Positions 44,673 through 54,330 of a DNA stretch of 64,000 nt are shown piece after piece. The notes beneath the pieces were generated by a model, which saw nothing but the letters and a program-made list of their open reading frames with translations, made no database searches and was not told the DNA's origin. Both the position numbers and the translations under genes were made by a program. The DNA is taken from contig NZ_QEXV01000001.1 in assembly GCF_003122085.1 (NCBI RefSeq), positions 868,001 through 932,000 on the forward strand, written 5' to 3'. This stretch comes from Marinicauda salina (GTDB lineage: Bacteria; Pseudomonadota; Alphaproteobacteria; Caulobacterales; Maricaulaceae). Position 1 is the stretch's first letter. Each line of letters begins with the position of its first letter.

Positions 44673-45605
44673 ATGGCCCTCCGCCTCGCCTTCATGGGCA
44701 CGCCCGACTTCGCCGCCGCCTCGCTGGCCGAGATCGTCGCCGCCGGCCACGAGGTCGTGTGCGTCTACACGCAGCCCCTGCGCCGGCGCGGGCGCGGCCA
44801 GGCCGAACAGAAGACGCCCGTCCACGTGCTCGCCGAGCAGTTCGGCATTCCCGTCGAGACGCCGGACAGTTTTCGCGATCCGGACGTGATCGCGGACTTC
44901 CTGGCGCTCGATCTCGATGCGGCCTGCGTCGTCGCCTACGGCCAGATCCTGCCGGAAGAGGTCCTGGAGGCGCCGCGCCTGGGCTGCCTCAACCTGCACG
45001 CCTCGCTTCTGCCGCGCTGGCGCGGCGCGGCGCCGATCCAGCGGGCGATCATGGCCGGCGACGAGATCACCGGGGTTCAGATCATGCAGATGGAGGCGGG
45101 CCTCGACACCGGCCCGATCCTGATGAGCGAGGTCGTCCCGATCGAGCCGACCGACACCGCCGCGACATTGCACGATCGGCTGATGGCCACCGGCGCGCTG
45201 CTCTGGCCGCGCACGCTCGCCGCGCTGGAACGCGGCACGCTGGAGGCCCAGCCCCAGGACGAGGACGGCGTGACCTACGCGAAGAAGATCACCCGCGAGG
45301 AGGCGCGCATCGACTGGTCTGAGCCCGCCCGCGCCGTCGCCGACCGGATCCGCGGACTGACGCCGTCTCCGGGCGCCTGGTTCGAGCTCGCGACGGAGAA
45401 GGGCCCGGTCCGCGTGAAGGTTCATTTCGCCGTCCCGGAGGCGGGAGAGGGCGATCCCGGAGAGGCGCTCGACGACGAACTCCTGATCGCCTGCGGCGAA
45501 GGCGCGGTGCGGCTCGCGCGCCTGCAGCGCGAGGGCCGCGGCGTGATGAGCGCGGAGGAGTTCCTGCGCGGGACGGCCGTCCCGGCCGGGACGGTGTTGG
45601 GTTGA
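44673..45605 (+). CDS. fmt: Methionyl-tRNA formyltransferase
   Basis: 310 residues. Transfers formyl from 10-formyl-THF to initiator Met-tRNA. Opening [16 protein letters not shown], catalytic-domain [20 protein letters not shown] containing the Asn and His of the active site, then the C-terminal tRNA-binding OB domain ([15 protein letters not shown] and [12 protein letters not shown]). ATG at 44673 is where the fold begins. Downstream come 425 bases of repeats before truA. Confidence 0.96.
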   Translation: MALRLAFMGTPDFAAASLAEIVAAGHEVVCVYTQPLRRRGRGQAEQKTPVHVLAEQFGIPVETPDSFRDPDVIADFLALDLDAACVVAYGQILPEEVLEAPRLGCLNLHASLLPRWRGAAPIQRAIMAGDEITGVQIMQMEAGLDTGPILMSEVVPIEPTDTAATLHDRLMATGALLWPRTLAALERGTLEAQPQDEDGVTYAKKITREEARIDWSEPARAVADRIRGLTPSPGAWFELATEKGPVRVKVHFAVPEAGEGDPGEALDDELLIACGEGAVRLARLQREGRGVMSAEEFLRGTAVPAGTVLG

Positions 45606-45661
45606 GCCAGTGGCGAGGGCCCATCTTCGCGACCGCGTCGAGTGAACACTGCCGGCGAGCC

Positions 45662-45748
45662 TGTCATGGCCGGACTTGTTCCGGCCATCCAAGCAAGGAA
45701 GCGCTCCTTGCGCGGGACTGGATCGCCGGGACCGGCCCGGCGATGACA
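45662..45748 (+). repeat. REPIN-like pair, family A copy 3 (short form)
   Basis: 87 bp. Left end 45662-45691 (ATGGCCGGA and TCCGGCCAT around CTTGT) and right end 45719-45748 (ATCGCCGGG and CCCGGCGAT), separated by 27 bases with their own small palindrome (AAGGA-GCGC-TCCTT type). The ends match those of A2, which holds a GIY-YIG gene. It is the first of three repeats in the 424-base fmt-truA gap. Confidence 0.87.
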
Positions 45749-45794
45749 GGAAGCAATGTTTCTCCGTCTCGATCCGCTGAATGAGCCGGGTGAC

Positions 45795-45884
45795 TGAACT
45801 CCCGGGCGCGCCGCAGGCGCGATCCGGGACCTTCTCGCGATGGATCGCCGCGAGGCCCCGGCTGGCTTGCGCGGCCGGGGTTTC
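45795..45884 (-). repeat. Family C palindromic repeat, copy 3
   Basis: Inverted relative to C1 and C2: begins at the GAACTCCCGG border with CGCGCC-GCA-GGCGCG, passes through GGACC and GGCCCCGG arms, and ends at GGGGTTTC. Lies 46 bases after A3. Confidence 0.82.
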
Positions 45885-45895
45885 CTCTGCATAAG

Positions 45896-45990
45896 CCCCC
45901 ACCCGGCCCTCCCCCTGAGGGGGAGGGAGAGCTGACGGGGCGCGCCAGCGCCATTCCCTCCCCTTGAGGGGAGGGTCAGGGTGGGGTGAG
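45896..45990. repeat. Family E GC-rich repeat pair, copy 4
   Basis: CCCCCACCCGGCCCTCCCCC with GAGGGGGAGGGAGAG on the left, then CCCTCCCC-TTGA-GGGGAGGG and a GTCAGGGTGGGGTGAG tract on the right. Ends 40 bases before the truA start; the rest of the gap shows nothing recognisable. Confidence 0.75.
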
Positions 45991-46029
45991 GCGCGTGACC
46001 CTGGAACCAGAGCGGACCAGCAAGAGCCC

Positions 46030-46803
46030 ATGCCCCGCTACAAGCTGACCATCGAGTATGACGGCGGGCCGTTCGTCGGCTGGCAGCGCCAGGACAACGG
46101 GCCCTCTGTGCAGGCCGCGCTCGAGACCGCCGCCGAGGCCCTCGACGAACGACCCTGCGAGGTCTACGGCGCGGGGCGCACGGACTCGGGCGTGCACGCG
46201 CTGGCCATGGTCGCCCATCTCGACCTTCAAAAGGGCCTCGCCGGCGACGTCGTGCGCGACGCGCTCAACCATCATCTCCGGCCCGACCCGATCGCGGTGC
46301 TCGCCGCCGAGCGGGTCGCCGACGATTTCCACGCCCGCTTCTCCGCGGTGAAGCGGGGCTATCTCTATCGCATCGTCGATCGCCGCCCGCCGCTGGCGCT
46401 GGATCGCGGCCGGGCCTGGCGCACGCCCAAGCGCCTCGACGTCGAGGCCATGCACGCCGCCGCCCAGGCCTGCGTCGGAACCCACGACTTCACCACCTTC
46501 CGCGACGCCCAGTGCCAGGCCGACAGCCCGGTGAAATCGCTCGACGTCATCCGCGTCGCCCGCGTCGGCGCGGAGGTCCGCGTGACCGTCGAGGCGATCA
46601 GCTTCCTGCATCGCCAGATCCGCTCGATCGTCGGCTCGCTGGTCGAGGTGGGGACGGGCAAGTGGAGCCCGGACGACTTCGCCGATGCGCTGGCCGCTGC
46701 CGACCGCACGCGCTGCGGACCGGTCGCGCCGCCCGACGGGCTCTATCTCGCCTTCGTGCGCTACCCGGACGAGCGAGCCGGCGACGAGCTTTCGGAAGCG
46801 TAA
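46030..46803 (+). CDS. truA: tRNA pseudouridine(38-40) synthase TruA
   Basis: 257 residues. Makes pseudouridine at positions 38-40 of the tRNA anticodon arm. Opening [18 protein letters not shown], catalytic D52 in [11 protein letters not shown], then [16 protein letters not shown] and the second-half motif [20 protein letters not shown] at 46030; the in-frame stretch upstream lies in repeat E4 and is not coding. Confidence 0.96.
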   Translation: MPRYKLTIEYDGGPFVGWQRQDNGPSVQAALETAAEALDERPCEVYGAGRTDSGVHALAMVAHLDLQKGLAGDVVRDALNHHLRPDPIAVLAAERVADDFHARFSAVKRGYLYRIVDRRPPLALDRGRAWRTPKRLDVEAMHAAAQACVGTHDFTTFRDAQCQADSPVKSLDVIRVARVGAEVRVTVEAISFLHRQIRSIVGSLVEVGTGKWSPDDFADALAAADRTRCGPVAPPDGLYLAFVRYPDERAGDELSEA

Positions 46804-46863
46804 CTTGCCGCCGATCGCGGCGCGGGCTTTATGGCGCCGAGCTTTCGCCGGAAGGGACCCGCC

Positions 46864-47883
46864 ATGATCGCACGCGCTTTCGCAGCCGCCGCCATCGCAC
46901 TCGCCGCCGTCGGCTGCGCCGCCGCACCCGCCGAGACCTCCGCATCGGTCCCGGCTGTCGCAAGCCGCGCCGTGGCGGAAGACCTCGCCGCCGCGCTCGA
47001 GGCCGGCTACGTCTTTCCCGACACCGGCGCGCGCTACGCCGCCCATGTCCGCAGCCGCGCCGCCGCCGGGGCCTATGACGGCGTCGTCGAGCCGGAGGCG
47101 CTGGCCTCCCTGCTGACGGAGGATCTCGGCGCGGTCGTCGTCGATCATCACCTCGTCGTTCATCCGCCGGAGGAGCCGGACGACGCCGACGGCGAGGCCG
47201 GGCCGGCGCGCACGCCCCCGCCCGTGCTCAGGCAGGTCCGGATGATCGACGGCGAGATTGGCTATCTCGATCTCGGCCTGATGGGCTGGGAGGACAGCGA
47301 CATCGCCGCCGTCGACGCCGCGCTCGACGACATGACGGCCGCTTCGGCGATCATTGTCGATCTGCGCAACAATGTCGGCGGCGACCTGCCGGTGGCCGAT
47401 CTGCTGTTCTCGCGCATGACCGACGAGAGCCGGCGTCTGCTCGTCATGGACCAGCGCACCGCGAGCATCGAGACCGTCGGCGATATCTTCGGCGGCGGCG
47501 AGACGGTTCGCCGCGTGGACGGGCCGGACGGGCTGACGCGTTACGAGCACTGGACCGCGCCGGCGCCGGACGCCGATCTGGTCGAGGTCCCGGTCTACCT
47601 GCTGGTCGGGCCGCGCACCGTGTCGGCGGCAGAGCATCTCGCCTTGGCGATGCGGATTTCGGGCCGCGCGACGCTGGTCGGCGAGCCGACGCGCGGCGCC
47701 AACCATTTCGGCGCCTCGCTGCCGCTCGCGGACGGCTACAGCGTTTTCGTCCCCGTCGGGCGCACCTTCGATCCCGCGACCGGAGAGGACTGGGAAGGCG
47801 ACGGCGTCCAGCCGGACATTCGCGTCCCCGCCGACGCGGCGCTCGACCGCGCGCTGGCGATGATCCGCGGCGAGGACGACTGA
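46864..47883 (+). CDS. S41-family peptidase-like lipoprotein
   Basis: 339 residues. Lipobox A-V-G-C18, then a Peptidase_S41 N-terminal region and the tail-specific protease fold of the retinoid-binding-protein-like branch: EIGYLDLGLMGWED, IIVDLRNNVGGDLPVADLL, the Ser in RTVSAAEHLALAM, then GRATLVGEPTRGANHF. No PDZ domain is evident. Whether the catalytic Lys/His set is complete cannot be settled by eye. ATG at 46864 starts the signal. It converges on the membrane-protein gene with 16 bases between stops. Confidence 0.85.
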   Translation: MIARAFAAAAIALAAVGCAAAPAETSASVPAVASRAVAEDLAAALEAGYVFPDTGARYAAHVRSRAAAGAYDGVVEPEALASLLTEDLGAVVVDHHLVVHPPEEPDDADGEAGPARTPPPVLRQVRMIDGEIGYLDLGLMGWEDSDIAAVDAALDDMTAASAIIVDLRNNVGGDLPVADLLFSRMTDESRRLLVMDQRTASIETVGDIFGGGETVRRVDGPDGLTRYEHWTAPAPDADLVEVPVYLLVGPRTVSAAEHLALAMRISGRATLVGEPTRGANHFGASLPLADGYSVFVPVGRTFDPATGEDWEGDGVQPDIRVPADAALDRALAMIRGEDD

Positions 47884-47899
47884 CGCCGGTCCGCCGGGC

Positions 47900-48481
47900 T
47901 CACCCCGCCGCTCCCGAATAGATCACCAGCCAGTCGGCTATGAGCGGGATCGCCGCCGCGGCTCCTGCCGTCACCGGGCCGACATCGAGCGCGCCGAGCG
48001 CGACGCGCCAGTGCGCGAACAGGCGCAGAAGCTGGTAGAAGCTGAGCAGGCTCGCCAGCACCGCGCCGTCGACGAGGCCGGCGGCGTTCAGCGCCCAGAT
48101 CAGGACCTGCAGGTGAATGAGCGCCACGACGGTCCAGTTGTGCACGACGATCCAGGGAACGAGCGCGCGCCGGCGCCCGAGCACGAGAACGACCAGCGCG
48201 GCGACGAGCGGAAACAGCAGCCACAGCCGCGCGTATTGCAGCGCCGCCTCGCCGAGGCCCATCGTCGCCGCCTCGGGGGCGAGATCTGGGTTCGAGACGA
48301 CGAAATGATTGAGTGCGGCGACCAGGAAGGCGTAGGCGGGCAGGCAGATGAGGACGGCCGCGAACGAGCGCACGAGCCCGTCCGCGCTGACGTCGAACGC
48401 GCTCCGCCAGTCCTCGCGGAAGGCCATCAGGCGGAACACGCCGCCGAGGGCGGTGCGCGCATCGTCGATCAGGGCCTTCAT
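47900..48481 (-). CDS. Multi-pass membrane protein of unknown function
   Basis: 193 residues with about five hydrophobic segments (near residues 37-57, 82-102, 110-132, 137-150 and 165-188). A cytoplasmic-looking start ([30 protein letters not shown]) precedes them. No family recognised. ATG overlaps the dapE stop by 4 bases, so the two are coupled; a similar small membrane protein next to dapE occurs in other alphaproteobacteria (recollection, moderate certainty). Confidence 0.8.
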   Translation of the reverse strand: MKALIDDARTALGGVFRLMAFREDWRSAFDVSADGLVRSFAAVLICLPAYAFLVAALNHFVVSNPDLAPEAATMGLGEAALQYARLWLLFPLVAALVVLVLGRRRALVPWIVVHNWTVVALIHLQVLIWALNAAGLVDGAVLASLLSFYQLLRLFAHWRVALGALDVGPVTAGAAAAIPLIADWLVIYSGAAG

Positions 48482-49647
48482 CCGGCGAACACCTCGAAAT
48501 AGCGCTCGAGCACGCGCTGATAGACGCGCGTCAGCGCCTCGATGTCGGCGACGGCGACGCGTTCGTCGACCTGGTGCATGGTCGCGCCGACGAGGCCGAA
48601 CTCGGCCACCGGCGCATAGTCCTTGATGAAGCGCGCGTCCGAGGTGCCGCCGCCGGTCGTGAGCGCCGGCTCGCGGCCGGTCTCGGCGGCGACGGCCTCC
48701 TTGAGCAGATCGGTGAACGGGCCGGGTCGCGTCAGGAAGGCCTCGCCGGTGACCCGGAGATCGAGATCGATCTCGCCCATGAAATGCGAGCGCACGGCGG
48801 CCGCCTCGTCGGCGATCCAGCGCTTGAGATCGGCGCCGGCGTGGCGGGTGTTGAAGCGGATGTTGAACTTCGCGCGCGCCCGGCCGGGAATGACGTTGTG
48901 GGCGGGATTGTCCACGTCGATCGAAGTGATCTCCAGATTGGAGTGCTGGAAGTGCGGCGCGCCCTCGTCGAGCGTGCGCGCGGTCAGCCGCGACAGCAGG
49001 TCCATGAGCGGCGGGATCGGGTTCTCCGCCTTCTCGGGATAGGCGACATGGCCCTGCCGGCCGGTCACCGTGATCACGCCGTTCAGCGAGCCGCGCCGGC
49101 CGATCTTGATGGTTTCGCCCAGCGCCGACGGGTTGGTCGGCTCGCCGACGAGGCAGTGGTCGAAGCGCTCGCCCTGCTCGGTCACCGCCGCGAGCAGCTT
49201 CTTCGTGCCATCCTCGGCGGGGCCCTCCTCGTCGCCGGTGATCAGCAGCGCGATCGAGCCCGGCGGCTCGCCGTGCGCGCCGCGATAGCGCGCCACCGCG
49301 GCGACGAAGGCCGCGATCGCGGATTTCATGTCGGCCGCGCCGCGGCCCCAGAGAACGCCGTCCTTCACGGCGGCCTCGAAGGGCGGCTCGCTCCAGGCCT
49401 CCGCGTCGCCCGGCGGGACGACATCGGTGTGGCCGGCGAAGCAGAACACCGGCGCGCGGTCGCCGAGGCGGGCGTAGAGATTGTCCACTTCGCCGAAGCG
49501 ATGGCGCGCGCAGGCGAAGCCGAGCGGGGCGAGCGCGGCCTCCAGCGCGTCGAGCGCGCCGGCGTCTTCCGGCGTGACGGACGGCGCCCGGATCAGGCGC
49601 CGGGCGAGGGCGACCGGGTCGGCCGGATCGGGGCGGGACGTGTTCAT
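48478..49647 (-). CDS. dapE: Succinyl-diaminopimelate desuccinylase
   Basis: 389-residue di-zinc M20 hydrolase in lysine and meso-diaminopimelate synthesis. Metal and catalytic motifs: [12 protein letters not shown] (His ligand, Asp), [20 protein letters not shown] (catalytic Glu), [23 protein letters not shown], and the C-terminal [15 protein letters not shown] at 49647. dapD, the preceding enzyme of the pathway, lies 1.4 kb upstream on the same strand, separated by two unrelated genes. Confidence 0.96.
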   Translation of the reverse strand: MNTSRPDPADPVALARRLIRAPSVTPEDAGALDALEAALAPLGFACARHRFGEVDNLYARLGDRAPVFCFAGHTDVVPPGDAEAWSEPPFEAAVKDGVLWGRGAADMKSAIAAFVAAVARYRGAHGEPPGSIALLITGDEEGPAEDGTKKLLAAVTEQGERFDHCLVGEPTNPSALGETIKIGRRGSLNGVITVTGRQGHVAYPEKAENPIPPLMDLLSRLTARTLDEGAPHFQHSNLEITSIDVDNPAHNVIPGRARAKFNIRFNTRHAGADLKRWIADEAAAVRSHFMGEIDLDLRVTGEAFLTRPGPFTDLLKEAVAAETGREPALTTGGGTSDARFIKDYAPVAEFGLVGATMHQVDERVAVADIEALTRVYQRVLERYFEVFAG

Positions 49648-49704
49648 GATTATGAAATACGCTAGATTCGGACCCGGAACCACGCGGGTTGGGGGAGGTT
49701 CCGT

Positions 49705-50436
49705 TTGAGCGAAGCGTTCTCGAGCCTGCTCGTCAATTGCGGGCTGTTCTTGCTGCTGGCCGCGATTGGCGTGGTGCTGGCCGGCGGGCGCGTCCGGCGA
49801 TCCTGGCTTTCCGTCGCCTTCGGCCTGTTCATCCTCCACGACGCCGTCGCGACCGGCGGCTGGGGCTATCTCGCCCTGCCCGACCTCGCGCCCGGCCCGC
49901 ATCCCTGGGCGGCGTCGATCGTCTCGACGGTCGTGCTTCTGGTCGTCGGCGCGCTCATGTTCGACGGCCGCTGGCGGCTCACCGGCGTCACGGTCATCCA
50001 GAAGGGACCGTCTCCGGTGTCGGCGCTGGTCGTGACGGTGCTGATCGCCGCTGCCTTCGCCGGCGCGGCCTGGTATCTCGTCCCCGGCCGGGTCGGCCCG
50101 GTCTCCGAGCTCGCCTACCGGGCCAGCCTTCCCGCGCTGGAGCAGGAGCTGCTCTATCGCGGCTTCCTCCTGGCCGCCCTCGACCGGGCGTTCGGCGCGC
50201 CGGTGCGGATCCGCGGCGCGGCGATGGGCTGGGGCGCGGTCGTCAGCGCGATGCTGTTCGCCGCCGATCGGGCGCTGTCGCTGTCGCCGGATCTCGTGCT
50301 CACCGCGGCGTTCGGCGCCGGCGCCTGGGTCTTCCTCGCGGGCATGCTGCTCGTGTGGCTGCGCGCGGCGTCGGGCTCCGTCCTGCTCCCGGTCCTCGTT
50401 CACAGCTGGGCGGTGGCGAGCTTCTACGCGCTCTGA
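49705..50436 (+). CDS. CPBP-family intramembrane protease-like protein
   Basis: 243 residues, about eight hydrophobic segments. Motif 1 of the CPBP (CAAX protease and bacteriocin-processing) family appears as [15 protein letters not shown]: the second Glu and the Arg are kept, but the first Glu of the EExxxR pair is Gln. The last motif is [14 protein letters not shown] with the His. The Gln change could impair catalysis. Start is TTG at 49705 after GGGGGAGG; no ATG exists near the domain start. Divergent from dapE (57 bases). Confidence 0.78.
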   Translation: MSEAFSSLLVNCGLFLLLAAIGVVLAGGRVRRSWLSVAFGLFILHDAVATGGWGYLALPDLAPGPHPWAASIVSTVVLLVVGALMFDGRWRLTGVTVIQKGPSPVSALVVTVLIAAAFAGAAWYLVPGRVGPVSELAYRASLPALEQELLYRGFLLAALDRAFGAPVRIRGAAMGWGAVVSAMLFAADRALSLSPDLVLTAAFGAGAWVFLAGMLLVWLRAASGSVLLPVLVHSWAVASFYAL

Positions 50437-50445
50437 CGGACGGGC

Positions 50446-50946
50446 TCAGCGGAACCCGACTTCGACGTCGCGGCCGAAGGCCAGCCCGAGCAGGTCGCAG
50501 GCCTCGCGGAGGCGGACGACCTTCTGCTGCTTCGACAGGTTGGTGTCGGCGTACCAGCCGTCGCCGAGCGGTTCGGCGAAGCGCTGCAGGCCGGACCGGG
50601 CGTACAGCGCGTCGGGTCGGCGGGCGACGATCCGACGGTTGCGAATCCGCTTCTGCGCGAGGGCGTCGAGGAAGCCGTCATCGATCTCGGCCATCCAGGA
50701 GAGTGCTTGCTTATAAGCAGCCTTCTGATTCGGCGTCCGCGTCCGGCGATTGCCGATCCGGACGAAGAAATCCCCGGTTCGGCGCGTTCGACCGCCCCCG
50801 CGACGGGTCGGACCATTCGTCCCAGAAAGTTGATTCTTAAGCGCTCTTTTCAGGATCGAAAGCTGGTCTTCTTCCAGGCTCCGCCTGTGCGCCTCGATGA
50901 GTTTGTGCGCTTCCAGATCGAGTTCCAGCGTCGCCATGATCCCCAC
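50446..50946 (-). CDS. Orphan protein with a CtrA-type box at its start
   Basis: 166 residues, basic in the middle (RRGGGRTRRTG, RIRNRRIVARR). The first 35 residues (TLELDLEAHKLIEAHRRS, then a second helix) look like the strand-helix-helix of ribbon-helix-helix or SeqA-type N-termini; the C-terminus ends FGRDVEVGFR. No named family. GTG at 50946 has AAGGAAG 8 bases upstream; an ATG at 50937 is an alternative start. The gene sits between dapD and dapE, is convergent with the CPBP gene (9 bases apart), and is less GC-rich near its start. Confidence 0.65.
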   Translation of the reverse strand: MGIMATLELDLEAHKLIEAHRRSLEEDQLSILKRALKNQLSGTNGPTRRGGGRTRRTGDFFVRIGNRRTRTPNQKAAYKQALSWMAEIDDGFLDALAQKRIRNRRIVARRPDALYARSGLQRFAEPLGDGWYADTNLSKQQKVVRLREACDLLGLAFGRDVEVGFR

Positions 50947-50948
50947 CC

Positions 50949-50964
50949 GTTAACTTCCTTTTAA
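50949..50964 (-). promoter_or_regulatory. Full-consensus CtrA-type binding motif
   Basis: On the minus strand TTAA-AAGGAAG-TTAAC matches TTAA-N7-TTAAC, the complete consensus of the alphaproteobacterial cell-cycle regulator CtrA. It ends 2 bases before the GTG start of the 166-residue gene, and its spacer is exactly the ribosome binding site. That placement is too close to the start for activation, so either it is an operator that blocks expression or the match is chance. Confidence 0.4.
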
Positions 50965-51090
50965 GGAATGTACCGAATCGGGGTCGCCGGGTCGATGGGC
51001 TGATTCGCGGGCGCGGGCGAACGTGGCGATTCGGCCGCACCGGCGGGCGCCGCTTCCAGATCGGGTGAGGAGCGGGGCGCTTTGGCCGCC

Positions 51091-51954
51091 CTAATCCCTC
51101 AAGAGCGCGTTGATGCTCGTCTTGGCGCGGGTCTGGGCGTCGACCTTCTTGACGATGACGGCGCAGTAGAGCGCCGGTCCGCCCTGCGGGTCGGGCAGGG
51201 CTCCCGGCACGACGACGGCGTAGGGCGGCACCTCGCCGCGGATGATCGCGCCGGTCTCGCGGTCGACGATCTTCGTCGAGGCGCCGAGATAGACGCCCAT
51301 CGAGAGCACCGCGCCCTCGCGCACGATCACCCCCTCGGCGACCTCCGAGCGGGCGCCGACGAAGACGCCGTCCTCGATGATCACCGGATTGGCCTGCAGC
51401 GGCTCGAGCACGCCGCCGATCCCGGCGCCGCCGGAGATGTGGACGTTCCGGCCGATCTGGGCGCACGAGCCGACCGTCGCCCAGGTGTCGATCATCGCGC
51501 CTTCGTCGACATAGGCGCCGATATTGACGTAGCTCGGCATCAGCACGACGCCCTTGCCGATGAAGGCCCCGCGGCGGACCGTCGCCGGCGGCACGGCGCG
51601 GAAGCCGGCCCTGGCGAAATCGGCCTCGGTCCAGCCCTCGAACTTGGTCGGGACCTTGTCCCACCACGGACCGGGCGCGGGGTCGACGCCGTTCGCGCCC
51701 GGCGCGCCGCCCATGACCCGGTTCGGGTTCAGGCGGAAGGAGAGCAGCACGGCCTTCTTCAGCCACTCGTGGACGATCCAGTCGCCGTCTTCGCCCTTCG
51801 CGGCGATGCGCGCCTCGCCAGCGTCGAGCCGGGCGAGCGCGGTCTCCACGGCGTCGCGAACCGCGCCGCCGGTTTCCGGCGAAACGGTTTCGCGATCTTC
51901 CCAGGCGGCGTCGATCGCCGCGCGCAGGCTGTCGTCGTCGGAATGCGGCGTCAT
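51091..51954 (-). CDS. dapD: Tetrahydrodipicolinate N-succinyltransferase
   Basis: 287-residue trimeric hexapeptide-repeat acyltransferase of lysine/diaminopimelate synthesis. N-terminal helical domain, then the left-handed beta-helix ([40 protein letters not shown]) with family-specific [18 protein letters not shown] and [16 protein letters not shown] overlaps the HAD gene stop by 4 bases; last gene of the rpmH-to-dapD chain. Confidence 0.97.
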   Translation of the reverse strand: MTPHSDDDSLRAAIDAAWEDRETVSPETGGAVRDAVETALARLDAGEARIAAKGEDGDWIVHEWLKKAVLLSFRLNPNRVMGGAPGANGVDPAPGPWWDKVPTKFEGWTEADFARAGFRAVPPATVRRGAFIGKGVVLMPSYVNIGAYVDEGAMIDTWATVGSCAQIGRNVHISGGAGIGGVLEPLQANPVIIEDGVFVGARSEVAEGVIVREGAVLSMGVYLGASTKIVDRETGAIIRGEVPPYAVVVPGALPDPQGGPALYCAVIVKKVDAQTRAKTSINALLRD

Positions 51955-52664
51955 GCGGGCTCGTCGGGCTCCGGTTCGGGCGCGGTGACGCGGCCGAGGA
52001 AGGTCTTCAGGCAGTCCACGGCGTAGTGGACATGGGGCGGGCGGTCGCCCGGGCCGGCCGTCTCCTCGTCGCGGTCGAGGCCGGCCGCGCGCACCAGGAC
52101 CGTGGTGAAGCCCATATCGGCGGCGGTTTCAAGATTGCGCGCCGAATCCTCGAACATCGCCGCGCGCGCCGGCCGCACGGCGAGGCGCCGGGCGAAGCGG
52201 TCGAAGCTCTCGCGATGGGGCTTCGGAGTGTAGTCCGACGCCGCGATGTCGAACACGTCGTCGAACAGCCCGTTCAGGCCGAGCCGGTCGACGACGGTCT
52301 CGGCGTGCTTCAGCGAGCCGTTGGTGTAGATCAGCCGCCGGCCCTCGAGTCGGCCGATATGGCGCGCCAGCGTCGGGTCCGGCGTCAGCACGTCGTGATC
52401 GACGTCGTGGACGTAGTCGAGGAAGTCGGCGAGATCGACGTCGTGGTTCGACATCAGCCCGTTGAGCGTCGTGCCGTAGTCGCGCCAGTAGCGTTTCTGC
52501 ACGGCGCGCGCGGCGTCGCGCTCGAGGTCGAGCAGGCGCATCACGTACTCGGTCATGCGCCGGTCGACCTGGCTCATCACCGCCGCGTCGGCGGGGTAGA
52601 GCGTGTTGTCGAGATCGAACACCCAGGTCTCGACATGGCCGAGATCGGGCCGGCCGTCGGTCAT
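51951..52664 (-). CDS. Pyrimidine 5'-nucleotidase, HAD family
   Basis: 237 residues. HAD motif I is FDLDNTLYP with nucleophile D17 and acid D19, motif II YTNGS, motif III and IV region [15 protein letters not shown]. This is the SDT1/PyrF-type HAD that dephosphorylates pyrimidine nucleotides and is regularly found next to dapD in alphaproteobacteria. ATG at 52664 overlaps the upstream stop (ATGA), and its stop overlaps dapD in the same way. The C-terminal end is Pro/Glu-rich. Confidence 0.9.
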   Translation of the reverse strand: MTDGRPDLGHVETWVFDLDNTLYPADAAVMSQVDRRMTEYVMRLLDLERDAARAVQKRYWRDYGTTLNGLMSNHDVDLADFLDYVHDVDHDVLTPDPTLARHIGRLEGRRLIYTNGSLKHAETVVDRLGLNGLFDDVFDIAASDYTPKPHRESFDRFARRLAVRPARAAMFEDSARNLETAADMGFTTVLVRAAGLDRDEETAGPGDRPPHVHYAVDCLKTFLGRVTAPEPEPDEPA

Positions 52665-53659
52665 GCGGCGTCCTCGAAATCCTCGTCGCGCAAGCGCACC
52701 TCGATGCGGCCGTTCTCCGCGCCGGGCGCGGTTCGAAACAGCGCCTCGTCGTAGCCGCGCTCCTCGCAGTTGTCGCGGCCTTCGGCGAGAAAGCGCGCCG
52801 GCGCGATGCAGAAGCGCTCCGTCCCGCGCGAAACCGGCGTGTGCGCGCCGGGGTCGAGGCGCACCGCGTAGAAATACACGTCGTCGGCGTCGAGGCGTTC
52901 GGCGATCGGCCGCGCGCAGGCGCCCGGCTCGATATGCCACCAGCCCCGGCTCTCCCAACCTTCCGTCTCGCTGTTCGGCTGCGCGGCGGCGACGGCGAGC
53001 GGCGCGTCGGCGTCGTTGCAGACATGCAGGCCGATTTCGACATTGCGCTCGAGCGCCGCGGCGTGGAGCGCCTCGAGCAGGGCGGCGCGGTTGGCGTCGA
53101 ACTCGCGGCCGGCGTCGCTCTCGAAGCGGGCGACCTGGCGCCGGGTGCGCCGGCCGGCGTAGCCGTCGATCACCTGGATGTCGTAGCCCGCCGCCTGGAG
53201 CAGGCGCTGCAGGCCGGCCTCGTCGGCGCGATCGCCGAAATCGGCGGGCTCGACCAGCAGGGCGCGCGTGCGCTCGGCTTCGCTCAGCCGGCGGAAGCCG
53301 CGCGTCTCGAGCCCCAGGGCCTCGCAGTCGGCGACGCCCTCGAAGGCGAAGTCCGCCTCGTCGACGCACACCTCGAGCGAGCCGCGCCATTCGCGCACGC
53401 CGCCGAGATAGGCCGGCGTCGAGCGGGCGTAGAGATACTGGTCGATATCGGCGTCCGGGCCCATGTCGGCGCAGCCGCCCGGCAGGATGCGGCTCCAGCC
53501 TTCCGCGGCGATGCCGCTCTCGGTGCGCCAGGCCTTGGCGGCCTCGACGACGAAGCTGGTCTCGTTGCAGACCTCCCCGGCGCGGGCGGGCGCGGTCACG
53601 AACGCAGCCGCTCCGAATGCCGCGGCGGCGGCGATCAGCAAGCGCAACATCATACTCAC
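52661..53659 (-). CDS. Periplasmic protein with two DUF1036 domains around a peptidoglycan-binding motif
   Basis: 332 residues. Signal peptide (residues 1-27, ending APARA). A DUF1036-like domain follows ([30 protein letters not shown]), then a PG_binding_1-like helix set near residues 150-175 ([20 protein letters not shown]), then a second DUF1036-like domain ([29 protein letters not shown]). Each DUF1036 part has paired Cys for disulfides. It lies in the operon place where I expect argB in relatives, joined by ATGA overlaps on both sides. Function unknown; cell-wall association likely. Confidence 0.82.
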   Translation of the reverse strand: MSMMLRLLIAAAAAFGAAAFVTAPARAGEVCNETSFVVEAAKAWRTESGIAAEGWSRILPGGCADMGPDADIDQYLYARSTPAYLGGVREWRGSLEVCVDEADFAFEGVADCEALGLETRGFRRLSEAERTRALLVEPADFGDRADEAGLQRLLQAAGYDIQVIDGYAGRRTRRQVARFESDAGREFDANRAALLEALHAAALERNVEIGLHVCNDADAPLAVAAAQPNSETEGWESRGWWHIEPGACARPIAERLDADDVYFYAVRLDPGAHTPVSRGTERFCIAPARFLAEGRDNCEERGYDEALFRTAPGAENGRIEVRLRDEDFEDAA

Positions 53660-54330
53660 GGTCCCTCGTGTTCCGGCGCAGCCAGCGCGGCGAGATCGGC
53701 TCTCAGCGCGTCGAGCCCGAGGCGCTTCGCCGCCGACGTCGCCGCCACGGTCGGGAAGGCGGCGGGACGCCGGGCGATCCGCGCGGCGGTCTCCTCGACG
53801 ATGCGAGCCTGCTCGCCGGGCTTGAGCTTGTCGAGCTTCGTCAGCGCGATCTGGTAAACGACCGCCGCCTTGTCGAGCTCGTCCATCACCGCCTCGTCGT
53901 TCGCCTTGATCCCCCGCCGCGCGTCGATGAGCAGCACGACGCGCTTCAGGTTCGCGCGCCCGCGGAGATAGTCCTGCGTCAGCCGCGTCCAGCGCTGCGC
54001 GACGTCCTTGGGCGCTTTCGCGAAACCGTAACCCGGCAGATCGACGAGGCGAAGCCGTCCGCCCAGCACGAAGAAGTTGAGTTCGCGCGTGCGGCCCGGA
54101 TCGCCCGAGGTGCGCGCCAGCGTCTTGCGGCCGGTAAGCGCGTTGACCAGCGAGGACTTGCCGACATTGGACCGGCCGGCGAAGGCGACTTCGGGCAGGT
54201 CGCCCGGCGGCAGCCCCTCGATGGAGACCGCCCCGCGAAGGAATTCGCAGGGCTGCGCGAACAGGCGCCGGCCGGCCTCGAGGCGCGCCTGCTCGGCCGC
54301 CGCGTCGGCCTCGGCGCCGGACGCGGTCAC
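53656..54330 (-). CDS. engB: Ribosome biogenesis GTPase EngB (YihA/YsxC)
   Basis: 224 residues. G1 [13 protein letters not shown]3 DLPGYG, G4 TKLDK, G5 ATSA all visible. Essential GTPase for large-subunit assembly in studied species. GTG start at 54330 overlaps the yidC stop by 4 bases, and its own stop overlaps the DUF1036 gene by 4 bases. A 20-residue Ala/Glu-rich N-terminal extension precedes the G domain. Confidence 0.96.
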   Translation of the reverse strand: MTASGAEADAAAEQARLEAGRRLFAQPCEFLRGAVSIEGLPPGDLPEVAFAGRSNVGKSSLVNALTGRKTLARTSGDPGRTRELNFFVLGGRLRLVDLPGYGFAKAPKDVAQRWTRLTQDYLRGRANLKRVVLLIDARRGIKANDEAVMDELDKAAVVYQIALTKLDKLKPGEQARIVEETAARIARRPAAFPTVAATSAAKRLGLDALRADLAALAAPEHEGP

